Origin: Acidobacteriota bacterium
GTDB taxonomy: Bacteria > Acidobacteriota > Vicinamibacteria > Vicinamibacterales > 2-12-FULL-66-21
DNA: 22,921 bases
Direction of reading: 5' to 3'
Assembly: GCA_013362195.1 (NCBI GenBank)
Contig: JABFWM010000643.1
Location: forward strand, 1 to 22,921
In this document: positions 7,086-15,131 of the stretch, piece after piece
Layout: every line of letters begins with the position of its first letter
Numbering within the stretch: the stretch's first letter is position 1
Notes under the pieces: model-generated
What the model was told of the DNA's origin: nothing
The model's input: only the letters and a program-made list of their open reading frames with translations
Database searches by the model: none
Made by a program: the position numbers and the translations under genes

Positions 7086-8594
7086 GTGATCGTTCACAAA
7101 CCTGACGTCCACATCTGGTTTGTCACCGGCAGCCAGCACCTCTACGGCCCCGACACCCTCGAGCAGGTCACCCGCGACAGCCGCGCGATCGTCGACGGCA
7201 TCAATCGCGCCGGCGTCGTGCCCTGTCCGATTGAGTGGAAGCCGACGGTGAAATCGGCCGAGGAGATCTCGGCGGTCCTCGAAGCCGCCACCGCGGATCG
7301 CCGGTGCGGCGCCGTGATCGCGTGGATGCACACGTTTTCGCCCGCGAAAATGTGGATCCGCGGCCTGACCGTCCTCGGGAAGCCGCTGCTGCAGTTCCAC
7401 ACGCAGTTCAATCGCGACATCCCGTGGGACTCGATCGACATGGCGTTCATGAACCTGAATCAGAGCGCGCACGGCGACCGCGAGTTCGCCCACATCACCG
7501 CCCGCCTCGGCCTGAACCGCGCGATCGTGGCCGGCCACTGGCAGGATCCGGAGACGCTGCGGCGCGTCGGCGTCTGGGCGCGCGCCGCGGCCGCGGTGAC
7601 GGAAGGCCGCACCGCACGCTTCGTGCGCTTCGGCGACAACATGCGCGAGGTGGCGGTCACGGAAGGCGACAAGGTCGCCGCGCAGGCGCGGTTCGGCTGG
7701 AGCGTGAACGCGGTCGGCGTCGGCGAGCTCGTCGAGCGCGTGGCACGCGTCGGCGCCAGCGACCTCGACGCGCTCATCGACGTTTACAAGAAGACGTACA
7801 CGATCGATGCCGCGCTGCTCTCCGATGCGAAGCAGCTCGAGCGGCTGAAGGTGCAGGCGCGCCTCGAGATCGCGATCCGCGCCTTTCTCGAAGAGGGCCA
7901 GTACCGTGGCTTCACGACGAACTTCGAGGATCTCTACGGGCTCGGTCAGCTGCCCGGCCTGGCCGCGCAGCGGCTCATGGCCGACGGCTATGGCTTCGGC
8001 GCGGAAGGCGACTGGAAAACCGCCGCGCTGGTGCGCGCAATGCAAGTGATGGCCGACGGCCTGCCCGGCGGCACCAGCTTCATGGAGGACTACACGTACC
8101 ACCTCGAAGGTGGACGACAGCTCGTGCTCGGCTCGCACATGCTCGAGATCTGCCCGTCGATTGCCGCCGACACGCCGCGCATCGAGATCCATCCACTCGG
8201 CATCGGCGGCAAGGACGATCCGGCGCGGCTCGTCTTCAACGCGGCGCCCGGTGACGCGGTCAACGCCTCGCTCGTCGAATTCGGCGATCGCTTCCGGCTC
8301 GTCGTCAACGAGGTGAAAACGGTGGAGACGCCGCATCCGATGCCGAAGCTGCCGGTGGCGCAGGCGGTGTGGGTCCCCTATCCGGATTTCACGACCGGCC
8401 TCGAAGCCTGGCTCTGGTCGGGCGGCGCGCATCACACCGGCTACTCGACCCAGATTGGCACCGGGCACCTGCAGGTCTATGCCGACCTTCTCGGAGTGGA
8501 GTTCGTGCGCATCGGCAGGGGCACCTCACTCGATGAGGTCCGGATGCAGCTGGCGGTGCAGGAACTGCTCGCCGTCCGCGGCCACCGGCGATGA
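7086..8594 (+). CDS. araA: L-arabinose isomerase
   Basis: This 502-aa enzyme interconverts L-arabinose and L-ribulose in the cytoplasm, the first step of bacterial arabinose use; many homologues also isomerise D-galactose to D-tagatose. Length matches the family (about 500). The N-terminus shows the family signature FVTGSQHLYGPDTLEQV. The four metal ligands known from the E. coli enzyme all have counterparts: Glu307 in AEGDWK, Glu334 in FMEDYTYH, His351 in GSHMLE and His450 in GGAHHT; GIGGKDDPARLVF is also typical. The start is GTG at 7086, since the protein aligns from its first residues. The gene ends in an ATGA overlap with a VOC-family gene. No kinase (araB), epimerase (araD), transporter or AraC/GntR regulator gene is present in the window, so the rest of the pathway must be elsewhere. 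Confidence 0.97.
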   Translation: MIVHKPDVHIWFVTGSQHLYGPDTLEQVTRDSRAIVDGINRAGVVPCPIEWKPTVKSAEEISAVLEAATADRRCGAVIAWMHTFSPAKMWIRGLTVLGKPLLQFHTQFNRDIPWDSIDMAFMNLNQSAHGDREFAHITARLGLNRAIVAGHWQDPETLRRVGVWARAAAAVTEGRTARFVRFGDNMREVAVTEGDKVAAQARFGWSVNAVGVGELVERVARVGASDLDALIDVYKKTYTIDAALLSDAKQLERLKVQARLEIAIRAFLEEGQYRGFTTNFEDLYGLGQLPGLAAQRLMADGYGFGAEGDWKTAALVRAMQVMADGLPGGTSFMEDYTYHLEGGRQLVLGSHMLEICPSIAADTPRIEIHPLGIGGKDDPARLVFNAAPGDAVNASLVEFGDRFRLVVNEVKTVETPHPMPKLPVAQAVWVPYPDFTTGLEAWLWSGGAHHTGYSTQIGTGHLQVYADLLGVEFVRIGRGTSLDEVRMQLAVQELLAVRGHRR

Positions 8595-8980
8595 GCCTCG
8601 GTCACCTCACGCTCGCGACGAGCCAGGTCGAACCGACCGCCGCGTTCTTCGAACGCACCCTGGGCTACAAGCGCAAGCCCCCGCCTGCGAACTCACCCGC
8701 GGACGTGGTGTGGCTCGACATCGGCCGCGGCCAGGAACTGCACGTGCTGTTCGTCGCGAACTTCGCCGCGTCGGCGTTCGAGGGAGAGTTCGGGCGGCAT
8801 GTCGCCGTCTTTCATCCACGAGCGGACTTCGCGCGACTCAAGCAGCGCCTTGCGGAGGAAGGGGCGGAAATCATCGCGCCGCTTCGCGAGACGCCGTTCG
8901 AGCGCTTCTTCTTCCGCGAGCCGATCAACGGCTACGTCTTCGAAGTCGTCGATCGGGAGCGCGCGCCCGCGGGCGACTGA
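8591..8980 (+). CDS. VOC-family protein (glyoxalase/dioxygenase fold)
   Basis: The 129-aa product matches a single vicinal-oxygen-chelate unit: two beta-alpha-beta-beta-beta modules. The first begins GHLTLATSQ and includes AAFFERTLGY, where enzymes of the family carry a first metal His (His5 here). The second begins GRHVAVFH (His70) and ends NGYVFEVVD (Glu118), the usual place for a closing metal Glu. A three-ligand His/His/Glu site is therefore possible. Substrate is not predictable; relatives include glyoxalase I, fosfomycin- and bleomycin-resistance proteins and extradiol dioxygenases. Start and araA stop overlap as ATGA, so it is translationally coupled to arabinose isomerase. It could act as a sugar-metabolism accessory, such as an epimerase- or lyase-like step, but this is only context. 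It converges on the cupin gene with a 9-base gap. Confidence 0.85.
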   Translation: MSLGHLTLATSQVEPTAAFFERTLGYKRKPPPANSPADVVWLDIGRGQELHVLFVANFAASAFEGEFGRHVAVFHPRADFARLKQRLAEEGAEIIAPLRETPFERFFFREPINGYVFEVVDRERAPAGD

Positions 8981-8989
8981 TCGCGGTTC

Positions 8990-9385
8990 CTAGACGCCCT
9001 TCGCCATCCACTTCGACCAGTAGAACGTCAGCGGCACCGGTCCCGTGTTGACGATGCCGTGAAGGACGTTGCCGGCGCAGTACATGACTGCGCCCGGCCC
9101 CACCTGCGTCGTCTTGCCGTCGCACTCGATTTCGCCGGTGCCGTCCGCGACGATCAGGAACTCCTCTTCCGGATGCCGGTGCGGTGGATGCGGCGAGGCG
9201 CCCGGATCCAGCACGGCCATGCCCGTGCACATGCCGGAGAGCTGATCGGTCGGACCGTTGTAGTGCACGAACACGCGGCAGCCGTTCCGCGTGTCTGCCG
9301 TCAGCGCCCGAAGATCGATCACGCCGTCGCGCAGCTTGCCTGCCGCCGCGTCGACGTCGACGACACTCTGGTTCTTGTCAGCCAT
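8990..9385 (-). CDS. Small single-domain cupin protein
   Basis: The 131-aa protein is one cupin barrel. Motif 1 is clear, PHPPHRHPEEEFLIVADG, with His69, His71 and Glu75 as probable metal ligands and His66 nearby. Motif 2, PGAVMYCAGNVLHGIVN, supplies His109. A complete 3-His/1-Glu set suggests a metal-binding cupin, either enzymatic (dioxygenase, isomerase) or sugar/ligand binding. There is no signal peptide when translation starts at ATG 9385; the frame is open upstream to about 9505, but the extra residues are basic and low-complexity, so I reject the longer form. No strong Shine-Dalgarno sequence is seen (GAGAAT 9 bases upstream). It is transcribed away from the TonB-dependent receptor gene across a 181-base intergenic region, so shared regulation is possible. 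Confidence 0.82.
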   Translation of the reverse strand: MADKNQSVVDVDAAAGKLRDGVIDLRALTADTRNGCRVFVHYNGPTDQLSGMCTGMAVLDPGASPHPPHRHPEEEFLIVADGTGEIECDGKTTQVGPGAVMYCAGNVLHGIVNTGPVPLTFYWSKWMAKGV

Positions 9386-9529
9386 GCGGCGATGATTCTC
9401 GATCTTCGGCAGGCGGGTCAATACGGCCGGCTCCTTCGGGCGCCGAACGCCACCGAGCCGTCCCTGCACGCTTCGGCGAGGTCCTGTGAGCCTGTGATGA
9501 GCCACGGGGCACGTAGTCGTTTCCGGTTA

Positions 9530-9558
9530 TTGACCCCTCTCCGCGACGCCCATAGAGT
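9530..9558 (+). promoter_or_regulatory. Sigma-70-like promoter of the TonB-dependent receptor gene
   Basis: TTGACC (9530-9535) and TAGAGT (9553-9558) are separated by exactly 17 bases. The -35 matches five of six consensus bases and the -10 four of six. The ATG at 9567 is only 8 bases after the -10, and no Shine-Dalgarno sequence is present, so transcription would start at or within a base or two of the start codon. Confidence 0.5.
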
Positions 9559-9566
9559 TCCGGCCC

Positions 9567-12539
9567 ATGCCGCGTCTGCCCGGCCTTACACGGTGGCTCG
9601 GCGTCCTCGTCATTGTGGGCGTCACCGGCTCCGTTGCGGCGCAACAACCCGCCGCGTCGGCCGCGCTGCGCGGCCGCGTGGTCGATCCGCAGCAACGCGG
9701 CGTTCCCGCGCGCGTGCAGGTCATCGACACTCGCACCGGTGTCATCCGCGACACGCAGGCGGACGCCGCCGGCAATTTCGCGGTCCCGGCCATCGCGCCG
9801 GGGGACGTCGATCTCGTCGTCTCGGCGCACGGGTTCGCCGAGCGCCGGATGGAGGGCATCCACCTGGAAGTCGGCCAATCCGCCGCAGTCGATGTGGAGC
9901 TCCGGCTCTCGCCGGTCGAGGAGCGGGTCACGGTGGCGGGTGACGCCGGCACGGTGAACGTGCTCAGCTCCGTGGTGGGATCCATCGTCTCCGCGCGAGA
10001 GATCGAATCGCTGCCGCTCAACGGCCGCAACTTCCTCGAGCTCGCGTTTCTCACGCCCGGGAGCGCTCCAGCGCCCACCTTCGATCCGACCAAGGCGCAA
10101 TCCGTGATCGTTTCGTCGGCGGGACAGGCAGGCCGCGGCGGCAGCGTCACCATCGATGGCATGGACGACAACGACGATGTCGTGGGTGGACCGTTGATGA
10201 ACGTGTCACAGGACGCGGTGCAGGAATTTCAGGTCGCGATCAACCGGTTCTCCGCCGAGCTCGGACGATCCGCATCGTCGGTCATCAACGTGGTCACCAG
10301 GTCCGGCGGCGACGCGGTGCACGGATCCGCCGCGGTCTACCTCCGCGACCAGGCCTGGCAGGCGCTGGCGGCGACGCTCGACCGCCGTCTCGCAGGGGAT
10401 CCGCCGTTCAACCGTCAGCAGGTGTCGCTCACGCTCGGCGGTCCGCTGCGGCGTGGCCGGCTGTTCGGATTCGGATCCGTCGAAGTACGGAATCAGAACG
10501 GCGGCACGGTGGCGGGCATCCGAGACACCGCGACGAGAACGATTCGACGCGCGTTCGCACCGGCGCCGCTCGACGACCTGCTCGGCACGTTCCGCGCCGA
10601 CTGGCATGCGAGCAGCGACGATGCGGTGATGGTCCGCTATTCGGGGCAGCGCGAGGACGATACGTCGAGCAGCGCGCTCGACCGGGCGATCGGCAGCGCC
10701 TCACAACGGCAGCAGTCACGGAACCGGCTCCACTCCGCGATCGTGACCTGGACCCGCACGCTGTCGCCGCGCGCGGTGAACGTGTTCAGCGGCAGCGTCA
10801 GCACGTTCGACAACGCGATTAGGCCGGTGACTCCCGGCGTGCAACTCACCTATCCGAGCCTGCTCGACGGATCGTCGTTCCGCGTGCCCCAGGCAACGGC
10901 GCAGTCACGATGGCAGGTGTCGAATGCGCTGTCGCTCTCGCGCGGCACGCACCAGTGGAAGTTCGGCGGCGAGGTGCAGCGCGTCGGCGCCGAGTTCCGC
11001 CTCGGCGTGTTCCGCGGCGGCCGGATCGAATTCGTCGAAGACTTCCCCGACTTCGATCGGAACGGCGACGGGCGCGTCGACGACAACGATTTGCTCTTCG
11101 CGGTCACCTTGCGCAGCGGCAAGCCGGATCGGGATCTCGTCATCCCCGACGCGAACAACGTCCATCTCGCGGGCTTCGCGCAGGACGACTGGCGGATCCA
11201 TCGCCAGCTGTCGCTGAATCTGGGCATGCGCTACGAGATCGACACCGACGTCAACAATCTGAGCCGCGTCGACGAGTTGAATCCGCTGGTGCTGCCGTTC
11301 GTGGCGGAGCGGCGGCGGCGCGACACCAATAATCTCTCGCCCCGCGTTGGCTTCAACTGGTCGACGGCCGACGCGCGCTTCAGCGTGCGCGGCGGCTACG
11401 GCATCTACTACGATCGCATCACGCTCGAAATCCAGTCGCTCGAGCGAGGCCTCGACGGCCGCGCGCTGCCGATCGAAGTACGGGCCGGCAACGTGTTCTT
11501 CATCGATCAGGCGCACGGCACGATCCCGCCGTTTGCGCCGATCGTCTCGAACCCGTTCACCGGATTCATCCTGCCGGGGGCGGGCGCATCCGGCATCAAC
11601 GTGATCGATCCGCGCCTCCAGAATCCAATGGTGCAGCAGACGGCGATTGGCTTCGAGCGCCAGCTCGGTCCGCGCCAGGTCGTGCGCGTGGACTACCTGC
11701 ACAACCACGGCAGCGATTTCATCATCGGGCACACCGTCGGCACCGTGTTCAATCCCGTGGTCGGCGGGCCCGATCGCGTCGTGGTTCTCGGCCCCGACGC
11801 GAAGACGAATTACGACGCGCTGCTCGTCGACGTCGAGCGGCGCTACACCGGCGGCATCGGCTTCCGCGCGGCGTACACCTTGTCGAAGTCGATGAACTCC
11901 GCGAACGACGACCAGATTCCGTTCGGCAACGGTCCTGTCGACCCCAGCAATCTCGCCGCCGAGTACGGCGCCGCGCCGAACGATCAGCGGCATCGCCTCT
12001 CGATGTCCGGGGTCGTCGGCCTCGCCCATGGATTCCAGGTCGCCGGTCTCTGGCGCATCGCCTCCGGCGTGCCGATGGACATCCTCCTGCCGAGCGGGCA
12101 GAGCCGCATTCCCGTCCTGCCGCGAAACGCCGGCGGACGTCTCGTCACATCGGCCGGCGCGTTGAATGCCTTCATCAACAGCCTGAACACCAGCGGCGGG
12201 ATCGGCGACGAACCGCTGCCGTTCGTGCGAGACGATGCCCGGTTCACTGACGCGTTCAGCTCCGTGGACGTGCGCCTGTCGAAGATGTTTTCGTTCGGGC
12301 AGGCTCGTGTCGAGGCGCTGGCGGAACTGTTCAACCTGTTCAACACGGTGAACGTTCTCGGCACGTCGACGGTCAACTACTCCGGCTTTTCGAACGTGCT
12401 CGTTCGCGATTCCAACGATCCCTCCGATCCCGGCTACCTGCGGTCGTCGCAGTTCGGCCGGCCCGTGAGCACGGCGGGCGGCGTGTTCGGATCGGGCGGA
12501 CCGCGGGCCTTGCAGCTCGGCGCGCGCGTAACCTTCTGA
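9567..12539 (+). CDS. TonB-dependent receptor with carboxypeptidase-regulatory-like domain (Oar-like)
   Basis: The 990-aa product is an outer-membrane beta-barrel. It has a signal peptide (LTRWLGVLVIVGVTGSVAAQ), then a carboxypeptidase-regulatory-like Ig domain (about residues 31-118, starting AALRGRVVD), a plug domain with EIESLPLNGRNFLELAFLTPG, and a long barrel. It ends in Phe (LGARVTF), the usual C-terminal signal for barrel assembly. This architecture is common and expanded in Acidobacteriota, where such receptors import complex substrates such as glycans, peptides or metal chelates. Within the barrel an EF-hand-like calcium loop is visible, DRNGDGRVDDND at 497-508. Start: ATG 9567, just before a basic residue and the signal hydrophobic core; there is no Shine-Dalgarno sequence but a promoter-like element sits right upstream. 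The stop overlaps the permease gene by one base (TGATG). The ligand is unknown. Confidence 0.92.
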   Translation: MPRLPGLTRWLGVLVIVGVTGSVAAQQPAASAALRGRVVDPQQRGVPARVQVIDTRTGVIRDTQADAAGNFAVPAIAPGDVDLVVSAHGFAERRMEGIHLEVGQSAAVDVELRLSPVEERVTVAGDAGTVNVLSSVVGSIVSAREIESLPLNGRNFLELAFLTPGSAPAPTFDPTKAQSVIVSSAGQAGRGGSVTIDGMDDNDDVVGGPLMNVSQDAVQEFQVAINRFSAELGRSASSVINVVTRSGGDAVHGSAAVYLRDQAWQALAATLDRRLAGDPPFNRQQVSLTLGGPLRRGRLFGFGSVEVRNQNGGTVAGIRDTATRTIRRAFAPAPLDDLLGTFRADWHASSDDAVMVRYSGQREDDTSSSALDRAIGSASQRQQSRNRLHSAIVTWTRTLSPRAVNVFSGSVSTFDNAIRPVTPGVQLTYPSLLDGSSFRVPQATAQSRWQVSNALSLSRGTHQWKFGGEVQRVGAEFRLGVFRGGRIEFVEDFPDFDRNGDGRVDDNDLLFAVTLRSGKPDRDLVIPDANNVHLAGFAQDDWRIHRQLSLNLGMRYEIDTDVNNLSRVDELNPLVLPFVAERRRRDTNNLSPRVGFNWSTADARFSVRGGYGIYYDRITLEIQSLERGLDGRALPIEVRAGNVFFIDQAHGTIPPFAPIVSNPFTGFILPGAGASGINVIDPRLQNPMVQQTAIGFERQLGPRQVVRVDYLHNHGSDFIIGHTVGTVFNPVVGGPDRVVVLGPDAKTNYDALLVDVERRYTGGIGFRAAYTLSKSMNSANDDQIPFGNGPVDPSNLAAEYGAAPNDQRHRLSMSGVVGLAHGFQVAGLWRIASGVPMDILLPSGQSRIPVLPRNAGGRLVTSAGALNAFINSLNTSGGIGDEPLPFVRDDARFTDAFSSVDVRLSKMFSFGQARVEALAELFNLFNTVNVLGTSTVNYSGFSNVLVRDSNDPSDPGYLRSSQFGRPVSTAGGVFGSGGPRALQLGARVTF

Positions 12540-13885
12540 TGGCCGTCAGCGCCGCGCCACTCGGACGCGAGCTCGGCCCCTGGTCGGCGACCGCGCTCGT
12601 CGTGGGACACACGATCGGGGTCGGCATTTTCCTCACGCCGGCCGGACTCATTGGCGCGCTGCCCTCTCCAGCGCTGACGCTGGCCCTGTGGCTGATTTGC
12701 GGCGCGATCGTCCTGGCCGGCGCGTTGACGTTCGGAGAGCTTGCGTCGCGCTATCCGCAGGCGGGCGGGCCGTACGTCTACCTCCGTGAAGGATGGGGCG
12801 AGCGCGTCGCGTTTCTGTATGGCTGGCAGGCGCTGTTGATCATGGATCCGGGCATCGTGGCGGCGCTCGCCTGGGGATCGTCGCAATACCTCGTCGTGCT
12901 GTGGCCGTCGGCGACAGGCGCGGAGCGGGTCATTGCGGTTGCGGTCATCTGGGTGCTCGCCGCCGTCAACATGCTGGGCCTGAGGTTCAGCGCGCGCGTG
13001 TTCGACGGGATGACGATCTTCAAGCTGCTCGCCTTCGGCGCGACGATTGTCCTGGCGTTCACCGTCGGCGCCGGGCAGTGGTCGAACTTCGCGGCATCCG
13101 CCGCCGCGCGCGTCAATGCGCCGCCGCCTGCCGAGGGACTGGCGATCGGCCTCGTCAGCGTGTTCTTTTCCTTCGGCGGATTCTGGGAAGCGAGCCGCGT
13201 CGCGGGTGAAGTACGCGATGCGCGCCGTACCCTGCCATTCGCATTTGGACTCGGCGTCGCGTCGATCACCCTCCTTTACGTGGCGACCACGTGCGCCTTC
13301 ATCTATCTCGTGCCGGGCCGCGAGGCTACGAGCGCGTCGGCGTTCGCGCGCCGCGCGGGTGAAGCCATGCTCGGGGCCGCGGGACCGCCACTGCTTGCCG
13401 CGGTGGTTCTGCTGTCGGTGGTGGCCAGCGCCATGGCGCTGCTGATGATGGCGCCGCGGCTCTACCTCGCGATGAGCGTCGACGGTGTGTTCCCGGCCAC
13501 GCTGGCGTCGGTGCATCCCCGCACGCACGCGCCGGTACGGGCAACCACGCTGCTCGCGGTCCTCGCGACCGCATTCGTGATCGTCGGATCGTTCGATCAG
13601 ATCGTGTCGTTGCTGATCTCCGCCGCGATGGGGTTCATCGCGCTCGCGGCGGCGGCGGTGTTCGTCGTCCGCCGCCGCGTACCGGATGTGGATGCGTTCG
13701 GCGTGCCCGCGTATCCGTGGACACCCGCCGCATTCGTGCTGCTGATCGCGTGCGTCCTGGTGGTGCTCGCGATCACCCGTCCGCTGCAGGCGTTCGGGAG
13801 TCTCGCCATCACGGCGCTGGGCTGGCCAGCCTACGATGTGTTCGTATCGGCACGGCGGCGGCACGGCGTCGTCGGACCGGTGTAG
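12539..13885 (+). CDS. APC-superfamily amino acid permease
   Basis: The 448-aa inner-membrane protein has about 12 hydrophobic segments. The first contains VGHTIGVGIFLTPAGLIG, the broken helix 1 motif (G-x-G-I-F) through which APC transporters bind the alpha-amino and carboxyl groups of amino acids. FGELASRYPQAGGPYVYLRE follows helix 2, another signature of LAT/AdiC-like members. FFSFGGFWEASRVAGEVRDARR matches the helix 6 region and the conserved loop after it. It probably imports or exchanges amino acids or polyamines; specificity is not deducible. The ATG at 12539 overlaps the receptor stop by one base, so receptor and permease are probably co-translated, which suggests outer- and inner-membrane steps for the same class of nutrient. 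A 17-base gap leads to the next small gene. Confidence 0.92.
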   Translation: MAVSAAPLGRELGPWSATALVVGHTIGVGIFLTPAGLIGALPSPALTLALWLICGAIVLAGALTFGELASRYPQAGGPYVYLREGWGERVAFLYGWQALLIMDPGIVAALAWGSSQYLVVLWPSATGAERVIAVAVIWVLAAVNMLGLRFSARVFDGMTIFKLLAFGATIVLAFTVGAGQWSNFAASAAARVNAPPPAEGLAIGLVSVFFSFGGFWEASRVAGEVRDARRTLPFAFGLGVASITLLYVATTCAFIYLVPGREATSASAFARRAGEAMLGAAGPPLLAAVVLLSVVASAMALLMMAPRLYLAMSVDGVFPATLASVHPRTHAPVRATTLLAVLATAFVIVGSFDQIVSLLISAAMGFIALAAAAVFVVRRRVPDVDAFGVPAYPWTPAAFVLLIACVLVVLAITRPLQAFGSLAITALGWPAYDVFVSARRRHGVVGPV

Positions 13886-13902
13886 CGTTGACGTCTACGG
13901 CC

Positions 13903-14115
13903 ATGAACCGAAAGGACCAGATCCGCAACCGCGTGCGCGCCGCGATCACTGTATTCGTGGTGCTTCTCCTTATAATTGTCGGCCTGGGTTGGGTCTGGAC
14001 GACCGGCCATCAGCCGCCCGCGCTCAGGCAGGCGAGCCACGTGGTGCTGGCCGTCGCGGCGCTGGCCGGTGTGTTCGGACTGACGAGAATCTGGCGCAGC
14101 GATACCCCGAAGTAG
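13903..14115 (+). CDS. Small two-span membrane protein (70 aa)
   Basis: The ORF encodes a basic N-terminus (MNRKDQIRNRVR), a hydrophobic helix (about residues 14-32), a short loop with WTTGHQPP, and a second hydrophobic helix (about 44-62) ending in a basic tail. I do not recognise the family. The positive-inside pattern and the tight fit between the permease gene and the next gene (11 bases) support a real gene. The frame is open upstream into the permease gene but that part is antiparallel noise; ATG 13903 is the first Met directly before the plausible protein. It is probably an inner-membrane accessory of the redox/metal gene group that follows. Confidence 0.6.
   Translation: MNRKDQIRNRVRAAITVFVVLLLIIVGLGWVWTTGHQPPALRQASHVVLAVAALAGVFGLTRIWRSDTPK
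13971..13976 (+). promoter_or_regulatory. Perfect TATAAT inside the small membrane-protein gene
   Basis: A consensus -10 hexamer occurs within the coding sequence, using an ATA codon that is otherwise rare in these GC-rich genes. No good -35 stands 16-18 bases upstream. It could be an internal promoter for the genes starting at 14127, or just hydrophobic coding sequence. Low confidence. Confidence 0.15.
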
Positions 14116-14126
14116 GACGCGCGATC

Positions 14127-14705
14127 ATGCACACGGCACATGCGGCGCTCGCCCCTGGATTGCCGGCGAGCTTCATGGATCGCCTGAACTCCGACCGCCA
14201 CGAGCTGGCGCTGCGCGTGTTCATGGTGATCGTCATCGCCCACTGGACCGAACACCTGCTGCAGGGATTGCAGATCTATCTGCTCGGGTGGCCGGTCCCG
14301 GAGGCGCGCGGCGCGCTTGGCATGCTGTTCCCGTGGCTGATCAGGTCCGAGAGCCTCCATTACGGGTACGCGCTGGTGATGCTCGCCGGATTGTGGATGC
14401 TGCGGCGCGGGTTCACCGGCAGGCTCGATCGCTTCTGGTGGACGACGGCGTTGTCGATCCAGTTCTTCCACCACGTCGAGCACGCGCTGCTGCAGACACA
14501 GGCGATCGTCGGACACAACCTGCTGGGACGCCCGGTGCCGACCAGCCTCATCCAGCTGTGGGTTCCACGCGTCGAGCTGCACCTCTTTTACAACACGCTG
14601 GTGTTCGTTCCGATGGTGATCGCGATGTACTACCACCTGTTCCCGCCGGCCGGCGAGCAGGCGGCGCCGCGGTGCTCGTGCGCGATCTACGCCGACGCCG
14701 CGTGA
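14127..14705 (+). CDS. Histidine-rich multi-pass membrane protein
   Basis: The 192-aa protein has about four membrane helices. Histidines are concentrated in or next to them: His39 and His43 (HWTEH), His78, His115/His116/His119 (HHVEH), His130, His152 (VELHLFY) and His170, with Glu42, Glu118 and Glu150 beside them. Such HxxxH and HHxxH sets within membrane helices suggest bound metal or heme. I do not recognise a named family; the pattern is only loosely like the His boxes of membrane di-iron hydroxylases and desaturases, whose spacing differs. Start ATG 14127 follows a modest AGGA purine stretch and lies 11 bases after the previous stop. The stop overlaps the GTG start of the YtkA-like gene (GTGA). 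Context with a YtkA-like protein and a polyferredoxin points to metal or redox-centre assembly. Confidence 0.72.
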   Translation: MHTAHAALAPGLPASFMDRLNSDRHELALRVFMVIVIAHWTEHLLQGLQIYLLGWPVPEARGALGMLFPWLIRSESLHYGYALVMLAGLWMLRRGFTGRLDRFWWTTALSIQFFHHVEHALLQTQAIVGHNLLGRPVPTSLIQLWVPRVELHLFYNTLVFVPMVIAMYYHLFPPAGEQAAPRCSCAIYADAA

Positions 14706-15109
14706 TCAACGCCACGACCCGCGCGGCGGCGATCGCGGGTGTTCTGGCTGCCGCGGCCCTCGCCACTGCCTGCCGCCGCGCAGCGAAGGAAGCGCACGTC
14801 GATGTCCGCTGGACGCTCAGCCCGCCGGCGCCGGCCATCGGGCCGGCGACCCTGGCCGTGACGCTCGACGACGCCGCGGGCAAGCCGGTGGCCGGCGCGA
14901 AGGTGCGGCTCGAGGGACACATGACTCATGCCGGCATGGCGCCGGTGTTCGCCGACGCCGTGGAGGCGCGCGACACGCCCGGCCTCTACGCGATCGCATT
15001 TACGTTCACGATGGAAGGCGACTGGATCCTGCTCGTGTCGGTGACGCTGCCCGACGGCGCACGGACCGAGCGTCGGATTGACGTACGGAGCGTGCGCGCC
15101 TCGGATTGA
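14702..15109 (+). CDS. YtkA/FixH-like secreted or lipid-anchored protein
   Basis: The product is 135 aa. A short basic N-terminus and an Ala-rich hydrophobic segment end in ALATAC (Cys24), a poor but possible lipobox because the -3 residue is Ala rather than Leu. The rest is a beta-sandwich of the YtkA-like type: VTLDDAAGKPVAGAKVRLEG, the short motif HMTHAGMAPV, then GLYAIAFTFTMEGDWILLV. His73, Met74, His76 and Met79 form an H-M-x-H-x-x-M cluster of the sort that binds copper in extracytoplasmic proteins. In Bacillus subtilis YtkA (CtaK) is known to assist cytochrome c oxidase biogenesis; a copper-related role here is inferred. The start is GTG 14702, overlapping the previous stop (GTGA). The next gene begins 22 bases after the stop. 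Confidence 0.75.
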   Translation: MINATTRAAAIAGVLAAAALATACRRAAKEAHVDVRWTLSPPAPAIGPATLAVTLDDAAGKPVAGAKVRLEGHMTHAGMAPVFADAVEARDTPGLYAIAFTFTMEGDWILLVSVTLPDGARTERRIDVRSVRASD

Positions 15110-15131
15110 CGCGCACCCATCCGGAACTCCG

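Noticed and set aside
6792..8468. Long minus-strand frame (558 aa) opposite araA
   Set aside because: Antisense shadow of a confidently identified araA gene; no motif or start signal of its own.
9414..9420. TTGACC-like sequence on the minus strand as -35 of the cupin gene
   Set aside because: Best -10 partner (GAGAAT) is at 15-bp spacing and matches poorly; not enough to call a promoter.
12434..13864. Long minus-strand frame (476 aa) opposite the permease gene
   Set aside because: Arg/His/Asp-rich shadow of the permease reading frame, no domain.
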